Origin: Hahella sp. HNIBRBA332
Lineage (GTDB): Bacteria; Pseudomonadota; Gammaproteobacteria; Pseudomonadales; Oleiphilaceae
Direction: 5' to 3'
Assembly: GCF_030719035.1 (NCBI RefSeq)
Contig: NZ_CP132203.1
Coordinates: 6,218,501 to 6,282,500 of the forward strand
DNA length: 64,000 bases
The notes below the pieces were generated by a model, which did no database searches, was not told where the DNA came from, and saw only the letters and a list, made by a program, of their open reading frames with translations. Of the stretch, positions 8,252 through 16,129 are shown piece by piece. How positions within the stretch are numbered: the stretch's first letter is position 1; each line of letters begins with the position of its first letter. Both the position numbers and the translations under genes were made by a program.

Positions 8252-8808
8252 GGGCGATTACCTTGCGCTGAAGTGGAAGACCCCGCCGTCTCATCAGCGA
8301 GATGCATGCTTTCTTTGGCTTCATCTACGAACTCGAAGCCGTTCGACTTTCCGGCGATGATCGCCCACAGCAATTGCAGAAAACGAATAGCCAAGAGGAT
8401 GAAACCAATGAACAGGATGCTTTGCGCGGCCCAGCGAGGTACAGGAATGTCGCTGAGCTCGATACCGATCTTGTACATCTTGGCGAGGTAGATCCAACCG
8501 CCATACAAGAACAACCCGCAGTAGACCATGCACATCACGACGGCCAACGCGGCGACGGCGCGACGGGGTCCTTTCGGCAAAAGCTTCACAAAAGCGTCCA
8601 CGCCAATATGGGCGTTTACCCTGACGCCATAGGACGCGCCGAATAACACCATCCAGGCGCCCAAATACAGGGTGGCCTCTTCCGCCCACAACAGGCCGGT
8701 GTTGAAAAAGAAACGAAGCATGGTTTCCGAGAACACCAGCAGGGTCATGGATACCAACAACAGACACAGAACGCTTTCTTCAAAGCGATGGACGATTCGA
8801 CCAAACAT
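8248..8808 (-). CDS. dctQ: TRAP transporter small permease DctQ
   Basis: 186 aa with four predicted membrane helices. The family pattern LLWAEEATLYLGAWMVLFGASYG and AHIGVDAFVKLLP is visible in pieces. The C-terminus is a cytoplasmic tail rich in Glu/Ser. It pairs with DctM to form the permease. The ATG at 8808 is 104 bp downstream of dctP, and the gap holds a strong hairpin. Confidence 0.92.
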   Translation of the reverse strand: MFGRIVHRFEESVLCLLLVSMTLLVFSETMLRFFFNTGLLWAEEATLYLGAWMVLFGASYGVRVNAHIGVDAFVKLLPKGPRRAVAALAVVMCMVYCGLFLYGGWIYLAKMYKIGIELSDIPVPRWAAQSILFIGFILLAIRFLQLLWAIIAGKSNGFEFVDEAKESMHLADETAGSSTSAQGNRP

Positions 8809-8873
8809 GATGGGACCTAATTCTGGTTATTGTACGGCTTAAAACGGTTCTACAGCTCGAATAACAAAAGTAT

Positions 8874-8897
8874 AGGAGCAACCAGGAGGTTGCTCCT
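8874..8897. terminator. Intercistronic hairpin between dctP and dctQ
   Basis: Perfect 10-bp stem AGGAGCAACC (8874-8883)/GGTTGCTCCT (8888-8897) with loop AGGA, 15 bp after the dctP stop. A short T-rich stretch follows on the minus strand. It probably reduces readthrough or stabilises dctP mRNA so that binding protein exceeds permease. Confidence 0.7.
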
Positions 8898-8911
8898 TTT
8901 CCCTGAGAGGG

Positions 8912-9892
8912 TTATTGATTGGAGGCTTCAGCGGCTTTGATCAGATCCGCGCCGATTTCCTTCTCGAACTTTTTCCAGACAGGCTTCATGGCGTCAACCC
9001 ATTGCTTGCGCTCTTCTGGAGTCAGAGAGGTCACCTTGGTGCGGCGGGAAGCGATGATTTCTTCTTTATCGCTGTTGTCCTTCTCGGCGGCGATGCTGTT
9101 GCCGTAGGCGATGGACTCATCCAGGCTCTTCTTGATGGTGTCGCGCATGTCATCCGGCAGATCCATCCAGAACTCTTTGGAGGTCACCACCAGGTAGTCG
9201 AGCAGACCGTGGTTGGACTCAGTGATGTGATCCTGAACTTCATAGAACTTTTTGGAATAGATATTGGACCACGTGTTTTCCTGGCCATCGATAGCGTTAG
9301 TCTGTAGCAGCGTGAACACCTCAGAGAATGGCTTTTTCACAGGGACCGCTTTGACCGCTTCGAACTGCGCCGCCAGTACGTCGGAAGTCTGGATACGGAA
9401 TTTCTTACCAGCGATGTCAGCAGGAACGCGAATCGGAGCGTTAGCGGACAGTTGCTTCATACCGTTATGCAGGTAACCCAGGCCTACCAGACCTTTACGC
9501 TCCAGCGCGGACAGCAGTTCCTGACCGGCGGGTCCATTCTGGAAGCGCTCTACCGCCGCCATATCCTGAAACAGGAAAGGCAGGTCGAACACTTGCAGTT
9601 TTTTGGTGTAGTTGTCGAACTTGGACAGGGAAGGCGCGGCCAATTGGACGTCGCCCAGCAGCATGGCTTCCAGCACGTTATCGTCGCCGAACAGCTGGGA
9701 GTTGGGGAATACTTTTACTTCTACTTTGCCGGGCAGGCGTTCTTCCATCAATTGCTTGAATTTAATCGCCATCTGTCCTTTTGGAGTGTTTTCCGCCACA
9801 ACGTGGGAAAACTTGATTTGGATGGGCGCGGCGAAAACGGAGAAAGACAGGGTAGCGCCAACAAGGGCGGTCAGGAGTTTTTTGAAACGCAT
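8912..9892 (-). CDS. dctP: TRAP substrate-binding protein DctP
   Basis: 326 aa with signal peptide (1-21, cut after VFA). It matches the C4-dicarboxylate DctP family: FSHVVAENTPKG, NSQLFGDDNVLEAMLLGDVQL in part, the ligand-contacting Arg in KKFRIQTSDV, and AIDGQENTWSNIYS. The likely ligand is succinate, fumarate or malate; the assignment is from family resemblance only. First gene of dctPQM. No DctB/DctD two-component genes are present in the window. Confidence 0.92.
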   Translation of the reverse strand: MRFKKLLTALVGATLSFSVFAAPIQIKFSHVVAENTPKGQMAIKFKQLMEERLPGKVEVKVFPNSQLFGDDNVLEAMLLGDVQLAAPSLSKFDNYTKKLQVFDLPFLFQDMAAVERFQNGPAGQELLSALERKGLVGLGYLHNGMKQLSANAPIRVPADIAGKKFRIQTSDVLAAQFEAVKAVPVKKPFSEVFTLLQTNAIDGQENTWSNIYSKKFYEVQDHITESNHGLLDYLVVTSKEFWMDLPDDMRDTIKKSLDESIAYGNSIAAEKDNSDKEEIIASRRTKVTSLTPEERKQWVDAMKPVWKKFEKEIGADLIKAAEASNQ

Positions 9893-10291
9893 GTTATACC
9901 TCGAATGTTGTTTTTGTTGGGTTTAGGCGAAAGCCATAGTCGATTACATAAGAGCAACCTCCGGGCCAATTTCTGTATTAACGTGAAATTTTAGTAATAA
10001 CAGTGTGTTATCAGAGTCTGTCGGAAAAGCTGGATTTTTAAATGGGTGGAAATCCACCCATTTCACTGGATAGCGGTAGGCGGGAATCCGCATATTTTTC
10101 TCAGGTGGAACTGCGGAAATGACATCGGCGAGCGAGTCTGGAGGTTTAAAAGCTGGCGAAGCGAACTAAGGAAGAGGAAGAACGGGTGAAGTTCTGTAGC
10201 TCCCTCTATCGCGGCGTTTACTACAGAACTTGGTGTTGGGAAGGATTGGTTTTATTGGTGAAGATATAAATGAGGTAACGTATTGGCCCTA
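9893..10291. other. Intergenic region upstream of dctP with two inverted repeats
   Basis: No convincing ORF. It holds the dctP leader and promoter, which I cannot define, and two strong inverted repeats: AAATGGGTGG/CCACCCATTT (10040-10063, 4-nt loop) and AAGTTCTGTAG (10189-10199)/CTACAGAACTT (10221-10231, 21-nt spacer). Neither is followed by a clear T-run. Confidence 0.5.
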
Positions 10292-10480
10292 TTAATCGGC
10301 GGCGTTCAGATAACTGAGGTAGGCGGATAAGCCTTCCTGCGCCTGTTCTCTCTTATCGTAAGGGCCAAGGGGAATTTGCTCGCGAGTCATGTAATACCAC
10401 TGACCGTCCTGCTCAAAAAAGCGCTCCCTGCGCTGGTGATGTAAAACCTGCTCGTCATTGTTACGCTGGATTCTCGACAT
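10292..10480 (-). CDS. Small DUF6316-like protein
   Basis: 62 aa, soluble and charged. The segment RRERFFEQDGQWYYMTREQIPLGPYDKREQAQEGL in pieces matches the small marine-gammaproteobacterial family I know as DUF6316 (FF-x3-G-x-WY-x-TRE-x3-GPF/Y). Function unknown; no signal peptide or membrane segment. Single minus-strand gene downstream of the Yjf-type operon, separated from it by 111 bp. Confidence 0.7.
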   Translation of the reverse strand: MSRIQRNNDEQVLHHQRRERFFEQDGQWYYMTREQIPLGPYDKREQAQEGLSAYLSYLNAAD

Positions 10481-10591
10481 AAACTACTCCGTTAGAATCT
10501 TTTGGTACAGATTTACAAAACGGGCTGCAGTTTAATCAATGGACGGTCAGATAGTAATCAGCCTATCCCCACAGAGACTGTGAGACATCTC

Positions 10592-11755
10592 TCACAGAAT
10601 CACATGGGGCAGATAACGGGAAAGGTCCTGCGTCACCAGGGCTTTATCTTCCCTGACAGAGATACCCGCCGGTTGGTCGTTCACCAGCCAGGAGCCGATC
10701 AGCGTGTAGTTCTCTCCGAACTTGGGGAGAGGGTGATAGGCCTGAAAGATAAAGCCTTCCTCGCCATAAGGGCCGTCCGTATCGAAAAGTACTTCGCCGT
10801 CGCGATAGAGAGCGACATTGGCGCCTTCGCGGGAGAAAATCGGCTTTTTCACCAAATCCACCCCTGGCGCATGCTCGACTTCATCCTCGAAATAAGCGGG
10901 CAGCAAATTAGGGTGATTCGGGAACATCTTCCACAACATGGGCAGTAGCGCTTTATTGGACAGCACAGACTTCCACAAGGGCTCAATCCAGCGCGTGGGG
11001 TTCTGTAAAATCAGCGGCGCAAATTCCTCCCGCTGCATGAATTCCCAGGGATACAGCTTGAACATCAGCTCAATCACCCGGTCATCCAAGTCAGTGAATT
11101 CACCGTTCTCGCCTTGCCCTATATCGTCAATATAGATAAAGCGGTTGGGAATGCCTGCTTCCGCAGCGCAGTCCTGCAGATACTGAATCGTCCCCCGATC
11201 TTCTTCGGTGTCTTTGCAGCAGCTGAAGTAGAAATCAGGTCCATCAGTTTGCGCATAGATTTCCGCCAGCCTGCGCACCAGCTTTTCCTGCAGGGAATTG
11301 AACTGGTCGCAAGCGCGTGGCAGGCGACCGCTGCGCACGTTTTCTTCCAGCCACAACCACTGCCAGAAGCCTGACTCATACAGGCTGGTGGGCGTATCGG
11401 CGTTGTTTTCGTACAACTTGGCGGGGTTGCGGCCATCGTAGGCGAAGTCCAGGCGCGAATACAGACTGGGCTGCTGATCGCGCCAGGAAGCGCGCACGGC
11501 TTCCCAGAACATCTCAGGAATGCTGAACTTCCGCAACAGGCGCTCGTCCTCCACCACACGATCGACTACTTCCAGACACATGTGGTGGATGTCCGCCGTG
11601 GGATCTTCGAGCCCGGTCTCTATCTGTTCCAGAGAGAACTGATAGTAAGCGCTCTCATCCCAGTAGGCCTCGCCATGCATGGTGTGAAACAGGAAGCCGT
11701 ATTCATGGGCGAGATCACGCCAATGGGCCCGCTCCTGGATCGGTATGCGCAGCAT
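10592..11755 (-). CDS. yjfC: Glutathionylspermidine synthase-like ATP-grasp protein (YjfC type)
   Basis: 387 aa of the GSP_synth family (ATP-grasp ligase domain only, without the amidase half of E. coli Gsp). Recognisable pieces: W(E)AVRASW, RLDFAYDGRNPAKLYENNADTPTS in parts near residues 100-120, LWKMFPNHPNLLPAYFED, and KPIFSREGANV near 285-295. Such proteins couple a carboxylate to an amine using ATP; the YjfC/YgiC substrates are not established. Last gene of the seven-gene operon, 3 bp after the DUF1190 gene. A CTGTGAGA/TCTCACAG hairpin overlaps its stop codon (10578-10597). Confidence 0.9.
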   Translation of the reverse strand: MLRIPIQERAHWRDLAHEYGFLFHTMHGEAYWDESAYYQFSLEQIETGLEDPTADIHHMCLEVVDRVVEDERLLRKFSIPEMFWEAVRASWRDQQPSLYSRLDFAYDGRNPAKLYENNADTPTSLYESGFWQWLWLEENVRSGRLPRACDQFNSLQEKLVRRLAEIYAQTDGPDFYFSCCKDTEEDRGTIQYLQDCAAEAGIPNRFIYIDDIGQGENGEFTDLDDRVIELMFKLYPWEFMQREEFAPLILQNPTRWIEPLWKSVLSNKALLPMLWKMFPNHPNLLPAYFEDEVEHAPGVDLVKKPIFSREGANVALYRDGEVLFDTDGPYGEEGFIFQAYHPLPKFGENYTLIGSWLVNDQPAGISVREDKALVTQDLSRYLPHVIL

Positions 11756-11758
11756 TGC

Positions 11759-12388
11759 TTAACCGCCCCAACTGCTTCTTGAACTGGAGCTGGACTTGGA
11801 AGAACTGCTCCAGGAAGACTTAGCGTTCACTGTCGAGCCGAAGCCGCCGCGGGAAATGGTCCGCGTCACAGCAGGTTTGGGTTGAAACGCTTTGTTGTCC
11901 ACCGTGACTTTACGGCTGTATGTGCTGCCATAGCGATAGCCATCGGAGGTCACCCAGCTGCCGTAAAACGGCGAGCCGCGATAGTAGGAGGTGAACACCG
12001 GCTGGTAATCGTAACGGCGGTTCGAGTCCAGAATCTTGGCGAACATGAAACCCGCCATAGCGGGCATGAACCAGCTCTGGCCAGAGCTGCCCTGGTAGCT
12101 GGTGCAGGCATTGGCGCCGAACTCAGCTTCACAGTCTCGCATGGACATGTATTTGGGCGCCGTTTCCGTCGCCCGTTTCAGCGCCTGCTGATACGCCGCT
12201 TCACATTCTGAGGCATAGCTTGGGTTTTCATTGATGCACTCGCTCATGTCTTTATAGACCTGAGCTTCGCGGGTATCCGAGCAGGCGGTGAGCGTGACGC
12301 CGGCGACAGCGACAGTGATGGGCCGCAGCAGGAAGCTCTGGCCGTTCTTCTTCATCCTGTCCAGATTAATTTCTTTCGTACGCTTCAT
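11759..12388 (-). CDS. yjfM: DUF1190 lipoprotein-like protein (YgiB/YjfM family)
   Basis: 209 aa. The start at 12388 (MKRTKEINLDRM) has AGGAG 7 bp upstream and matches the family N-terminus; an upstream start at 12415 would overlap the DUF350 gene. A hydrophobic stretch at 23-36 ends in TACSD, a lipobox-like site. Then come the DUF1190 features: ECEAAYQQAL, TAPKYMSMRDCEAEFGANAC in pieces, a hydrophobic WFMPAMAGFMF, and a Ser-rich tail with TRGGFG. Probably envelope-located. In E. coli ygiB-ygiC and yjfM-yjfC the same pair occurs with the ATP-grasp gene. Confidence 0.88.
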   Translation of the reverse strand: MKRTKEINLDRMKKNGQSFLLRPITVAVAGVTLTACSDTREAQVYKDMSECINENPSYASECEAAYQQALKRATETAPKYMSMRDCEAEFGANACTSYQGSSGQSWFMPAMAGFMFAKILDSNRRYDYQPVFTSYYRGSPFYGSWVTSDGYRYGSTYSRKVTVDNKAFQPKPAVTRTISRGGFGSTVNAKSSWSSSSKSSSSSRSSWGG

Positions 12389-12399
12389 TCCACTGCTCC

Positions 12400-12816
12400 T
12401 TAGTAGGTCATGCAAGCCGCGTTCAGGATGCCGACCGCCACGGAAAACCCGCCCAGTACGACGCCTGCGGACACTTCGCCGTCAGTGATGCGTTGCACAA
12501 TTTTAGGCATGAAAATGAAGCGAATGATGGCGAAGGCGACTACCTGAGCGATCAACGCCACTGCCGCCCAGACCCAGAAATCCAGCAGGGATACGGAGTT
12601 GGAAGCGGCTCCGCCGAGTGCGATGGAAAAGCCAATCACGGCGCCGATAAGGCCTGTCGCAGCGGCGACGCTTTTACCCTCTTTGACCAGTTTCCACTCG
12701 TCGTGAGGCGTAACCAGGGTATACAGGAATTTGAACACCAACAGCAGGACTAATGAGGAAGAAAAGTAAATCGCAAAATTCGTTAGGCCTAACAGCGAAT
12801 GTGCGATAGCGTCCAT
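12400..12816 (-). CDS. yjfL: DUF350 membrane protein (YjfL family)
   Basis: 138 aa with four hydrophobic helices arranged as two DUF350 repeats, including GLIGAVIGFSIALGGAASNS in part and SAGVVLGGFSVAVGILNAACMTY in part. An AAGGAG site precedes the ATG at 12816. Inner-membrane protein of unknown biochemical function, consistently linked to DUF1190 and GSP-synthase-like genes. It ends 11 bp before the DUF1190 start. Confidence 0.9.
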   Translation of the reverse strand: MDAIAHSLLGLTNFAIYFSSSLVLLLVFKFLYTLVTPHDEWKLVKEGKSVAAATGLIGAVIGFSIALGGAASNSVSLLDFWVWAAVALIAQVVAFAIIRFIFMPKIVQRITDGEVSAGVVLGGFSVAVGILNAACMTY

Positions 12817-12884
12817 GGACAGCTCCTTCTTTAATAATTATGAGGTATTGTGGGTTGAGGAGGATAAACGCGGCGTCGCCGCAT

Positions 12885-13529
12885 TTATCCGATGATAACA
12901 ATGTCCGCCGGCCGCAGATTAATGCCGGTGGACAGCACCAGACAGCGGTCGGCGCGGTTATCGATGATTTTTTCTTCGCCGCAGACCATGAGAAACTCGT
13001 CCAGGTCCTCATTGACAGACCTTTCATACAGCATGGCGAACTGATCCGTTTCTGTGACCTCGCCGGCCTCGGTTGTGGTTTTTTCCGTCATAGCCACGGG
13101 TGGTGACGCTTCTCCAACGCTCTCCCAAACACGCTGGAAGCGATGGCCTTCGATACTGTATTCAGGCTGGCTGATCTGGGAGTTGATCAACATATCCCAG
13201 TCCGCCTGACTGCCGACGGCGCGGGTTTCGTAAAAGTACCAGAGTTTGACGTCTTCTACATGGTTTTCCGTCATGCCGCCGTTCAACACCACCTGGATAA
13301 AGCCATCGTCGTCGGTGTAGAAGCGCAGCAGGGTGCTGCTGGCGTCCAGCTGTACTTGACCTACCGCCTGAATTAACTGGGTTTTGGCTGCGCCTTCGAA
13401 AATCACGGAGGGCTCTATCAGCCTGAGTCTGAGTTGATCGAGTTCGAATGCGCCGCCGAGGCGTAACCCCATGATTTCCGGAGCGGAAGGGGACTTAGGT
13501 TCATCTTTTTTGAAAAACTTGCTAAACAC
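12885..13529 (-). CDS. yjfK: DUF2491 family protein (YjfK)
   Basis: 214 aa from a GTG at 13529 (VFSKFFKKDEP), which has GGGAG upstream and overlaps the channel-gene stop by 8 bp; the longer in-frame start at 13598 would overlap that gene by 77 bp and adds unrelated sequence. Family pattern: RLGGAFELDQLRLRL near the N-terminus, YTDDDGFIQVVLNGG, VEDVKLWYFYETRAV, and the FMVCGEEKIIDNRADRCLV end in pieces. Soluble, function unknown. Lies between the potassium channel and DUF350 genes. Confidence 0.85.
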   Translation of the reverse strand: MFSKFFKKDEPKSPSAPEIMGLRLGGAFELDQLRLRLIEPSVIFEGAAKTQLIQAVGQVQLDASSTLLRFYTDDDGFIQVVLNGGMTENHVEDVKLWYFYETRAVGSQADWDMLINSQISQPEYSIEGHRFQRVWESVGEASPPVAMTEKTTTEAGEVTETDQFAMLYERSVNEDLDEFLMVCGEEKIIDNRADRCLVLSTGINLRPADIVIIG

Positions 13530-14568
13530 AGAGTTTCTCCCAGTCAAGACCATCAATGCGCTCGTCCGCGATGTAGTAAATCGTGGTTCCCGGCGCAACC
13601 GTATGGCTCATAGGTGGATTCAAAGTCACGGCCCCTTTGCCGTCGCCGACGGCAATCAGGATCGCATCATAACGTTCTTTTAACGGCAGAAACAAATCCC
13701 GCAGCGGGACGCTATTGGCTTCAGCCGGGTATTTTATGGAGTACTGCGTCATGCCGTCCTGCACGTTCAGCAGGTCCTGATGCAATACGCTGGAGCCGGG
13801 ATGCATGGCGGTTTTCGCCAGCAGCTCCACATCCACTGAAGGTGTGCATTCTATATTGGGGCAGTGGACTTTCAACAGACGGCTTAGATTGTCGTCATTG
13901 AAGTACGCAATCATATGCGCGTCTTTATTACGGCTGGCGCAATACAGCGCCGCGGTCATGGTGACGTCGTCTTCCGGGGCGTCGATAATAATAGTGGACG
14001 CGCGCTCCAGACAGGCCATGCTCATTTGCTCGTCGTTGTTGTAGCTTTCAACTCTGACGAAACCGATCTCTTCCGGCATCGGGTTTTCAATATCGGCTTT
14101 GGCGCACAGCACCACCGGACGGGTCTCCTCACTGCCCAACTGTTCGCGTAACAGGAGTCGGATCAAGTGAAGCGTGCGCCTTTCGTTCCAGCCGATGACG
14201 AGAATATGATTGTCGCAATCAAGTTGTTTCAAACCTTTCACTCCCTTTTTCCAGTGGTAGGAGGCGAATACGGCGACTCTACCTACGAATAACGCGAATA
14301 AACTCAGACCGAACGGAATGATGAATATGGAGACGGCGAGTTTGCCGCTGGGGGTTTGCGGAGAGAAGTCGCCATATCCGACAGTGGACGCGGTGACCAC
14401 CAGCCAATACGCAAAATCCGGCAGAGACAGTAAATCCGTCTCGCCGGACAAATAAAGAAAGAAATAACTTAGTCCCACGTAGGAAAGCAATGCGATGGCG
14501 ACTCCTTGCCATCGCAGCTCCATAAAGTGTCGGATAAAGATTCTCTTGATCTTATTTATTATTAGCAT
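13522..14568 (-). CDS. Two-helix potassium channel with TrkA-N/RCK domain
   Basis: 348 aa. A first membrane helix at about 22-40, a pore loop with selectivity filter TVGYGD (62-67), a second helix at about 77-100, then a cytoplasmic Rossmann domain starting HILVIGWNERRT (121-132; GxN variant of the nucleotide-binding turn) and continuing DNLSRLLK-VHCPN. It therefore resembles MthK/Kch-type channels gated by a ligand on the RCK domain. The gene sits inside an operon matching E. coli yjfI-J-K-L-M-C, between the PspA-like and DUF2491 genes, where E. coli has none. It suggests coupling of K+ flux to envelope stress. Confidence 0.88.
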   Translation of the reverse strand: MLIINKIKRIFIRHFMELRWQGVAIALLSYVGLSYFFLYLSGETDLLSLPDFAYWLVVTASTVGYGDFSPQTPSGKLAVSIFIIPFGLSLFALFVGRVAVFASYHWKKGVKGLKQLDCDNHILVIGWNERRTLHLIRLLLREQLGSEETRPVVLCAKADIENPMPEEIGFVRVESYNNDEQMSMACLERASTIIIDAPEDDVTMTAALYCASRNKDAHMIAYFNDDNLSRLLKVHCPNIECTPSVDVELLAKTAMHPGSSVLHQDLLNVQDGMTQYSIKYPAEANSVPLRDLFLPLKERYDAILIAVGDGKGAVTLNPPMSHTVAPGTTIYYIADERIDGLDWEKLCV

Positions 14569-14585
14569 CAGACGAACTCTTAAAC

Positions 14586-15269
14586 TCAGTTGCCTCCGAG
14601 TATACGCGCCAGTTCGTCATCTGCGTTAGCGTTGGAGCCGTTAATGCCAGCCGCCTTCAATTTTGCGTCCAAAGAGTCGCCGCTTTCTTCTGAAGCCAGC
14701 TCTTCCGCTGCATCCAGTTCGGCTGAACGTTGGTTCTGGCGGTTCTGAATGCGTTGCAGCGATTCCGCCGCAGTCTTCATTTTGCTGTTGGCGCCCATGT
14801 GGCGCGAGGATACGGCTACTTGAGCTTTTTGTACTGACTCAGTCGCTTTCACCATGTCGATTTGCTGCTCCATACGACGCAGGTTGGACTTGGCTTGCGC
14901 AATATTGCGACGCAACGTCTGTTCAGACTGATTGAACTGATCCACGTATTTCTGCTCTGCGTCCATTTGGTCGCGCAGCTCGACCACTTTCTGCGCGCAT
15001 TCCAGCGCCAGGTTACGGTCGCTGTCCGCGGCTTTGCGGGCGTGGCTTTCATATTCGGCGATAGAAGCTTTCAGGCTCGCCACTTTCTGGTCGGCCAGTT
15101 TTCTCTTCGCCATAATCTGGGTCAGCGCGTGATCGGATTTACGCAACTCTTCTTTAGCTTCACGGATTTCCTGGTCCAGAATGCGCAACGCTTGACTGTC
15201 CACAACCGCTTCCGCCGCTTCGTTGGCTCCGCCCTTGATGGCGGTCACTAATTTTTTCCAAACGCTCAT
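14586..15269 (-). CDS. yjfJ: PspA/IM30 family protein (YjfJ type)
   Basis: 227 aa, almost wholly coiled coil. N-terminal helix MSVWKKLVTAIKGGANEAAEA, followed by AVVDSQALRILDQEIREAK typical of PspA/IM30 (ESCRT-III fold). The C-terminus (DDELARILGGN) is short and acidic, as in the YjfJ branch. Likely binds the inner membrane and polymerises for membrane repair. Its ATG overlaps the DUF2170 stop (ATGA). A paralogue lies at 23705-24391. Confidence 0.9.
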   Translation of the reverse strand: MSVWKKLVTAIKGGANEAAEAVVDSQALRILDQEIREAKEELRKSDHALTQIMAKRKLADQKVASLKASIAEYESHARKAADSDRNLALECAQKVVELRDQMDAEQKYVDQFNQSEQTLRRNIAQAKSNLRRMEQQIDMVKATESVQKAQVAVSSRHMGANSKMKTAAESLQRIQNRQNQRSAELDAAEELASEESGDSLDAKLKAAGINGSNANADDELARILGGN

Positions 15270-15670
15270 AATTCAACTCCGTTAACAAGATGGTTCTGGT
15301 ATGCGTCCAAAAACGCCTCAACGTTTTGGAACAACATATCAACCTCGATCAGGATGCTTTCTTCTTTGGATTGGGCCGACAGGGCGCCGAAAGCCATGTA
15401 ATAGTCCTCGCCTTCCACATTGGTGATGCCAATAGTGGTGAGAGGAAATATTTGATGCGTCTTCAAAATGTCATCATTCAGAAGGGCGCAATCTTTGACT
15501 TGGCCTTTTGCAAACAGCAGAGACTCGACAATAATTTGTTCGCCGCTGATCGCGAGATAGGCGTCGATGCCGTCACTATTAGTAATGCACAGGCAGGTCG
15601 CTTCTCTGGTGACTGCGTAGTCATCGCGTTGACTCAAAAGGCTTTCCAGCTTTAAGAGATCCCAGCTCAT
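15266..15670 (-). CDS. yjfI: DUF2170 family protein (YjfI)
   Basis: 134 aa, soluble. Recognised by MSWDLLKLESLL, the TREATCLCITNSDGIDAYLAISGEQIIVESLLF core in pieces, and the partner genes that follow (PspA-like, DUF2491, DUF350). First gene of the operon; promoter presumably in the AT-rich 15671-15809 gap shared with the divergent gene at 15810. Secretion-chaperone-like alpha/beta proteins look similar, so it may be an adaptor of the PspA protein; that is inference. Confidence 0.88.
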   Translation of the reverse strand: MSWDLLKLESLLSQRDDYAVTREATCLCITNSDGIDAYLAISGEQIIVESLLFAKGQVKDCALLNDDILKTHQIFPLTTIGITNVEGEDYYMAFGALSAQSKEESILIEVDMLFQNVEAFLDAYQNHLVNGVEL

Positions 15671-15809
15671 TTTGTTCTCCTATTAATTTTTACCCCGATT
15701 GAAGGCTTGTAGAAAAATGTACACGAAGATTTTTATTTGCACAAACTTTTTTTTGCTCTATAGTAAATTTTAACTCATAAACGTAAATTATCTTTTACAT
15801 AAAGAAGAA

Positions 15810-16109
15810 ATGGACGCCATGGCAAACGAAACCAAACCGTCAATGAACTCTTGGAGAGAACTGGCTTCGCGCATCATCAAATTCGAAATGGCCAAACGTG
15901 GCGTTAAGTATAGCGACCTTAGCGACAGACTGGCCCGAATCGGCACACAGCAGAGTGCGGATAACCTCCGCAACAAGATTAATAAAGGAATTCTCGGCGC
16001 CGATTTGTTTCTACAGATTATTCTGGTGTTGAACGTCAGGAAGCTGGCGCGAGAAGAATTAATGGACATCCTGCATGACCTCGGCGTGAACCATTCTGAT
16101 CTGGAATGA
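15810..16109 (+). CDS. Small DUF6471-like protein, possible DNA-binding regulator
   Basis: 99 aa. The N-terminus has two candidate ATGs (15810 and 15819); spacing to the AAGAAG at 15802-15807 does not decide. The segment RIIKFEMAKRGVKYSDLSDRL followed by NLRNKINKGILGADLFLQIILVL looks like a small helix-turn-helix fold and matches what I know as DUF6471. It is divergent from the Yjf-type operon across 139 AT-rich bp, so it may regulate that operon. Function not proven. Confidence 0.75.
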   Translation: MDAMANETKPSMNSWRELASRIIKFEMAKRGVKYSDLSDRLARIGTQQSADNLRNKINKGILGADLFLQIILVLNVRKLAREELMDILHDLGVNHSDLE

Positions 16110-16129
16110 ACTCCCCGGCCCTGGCTCCA

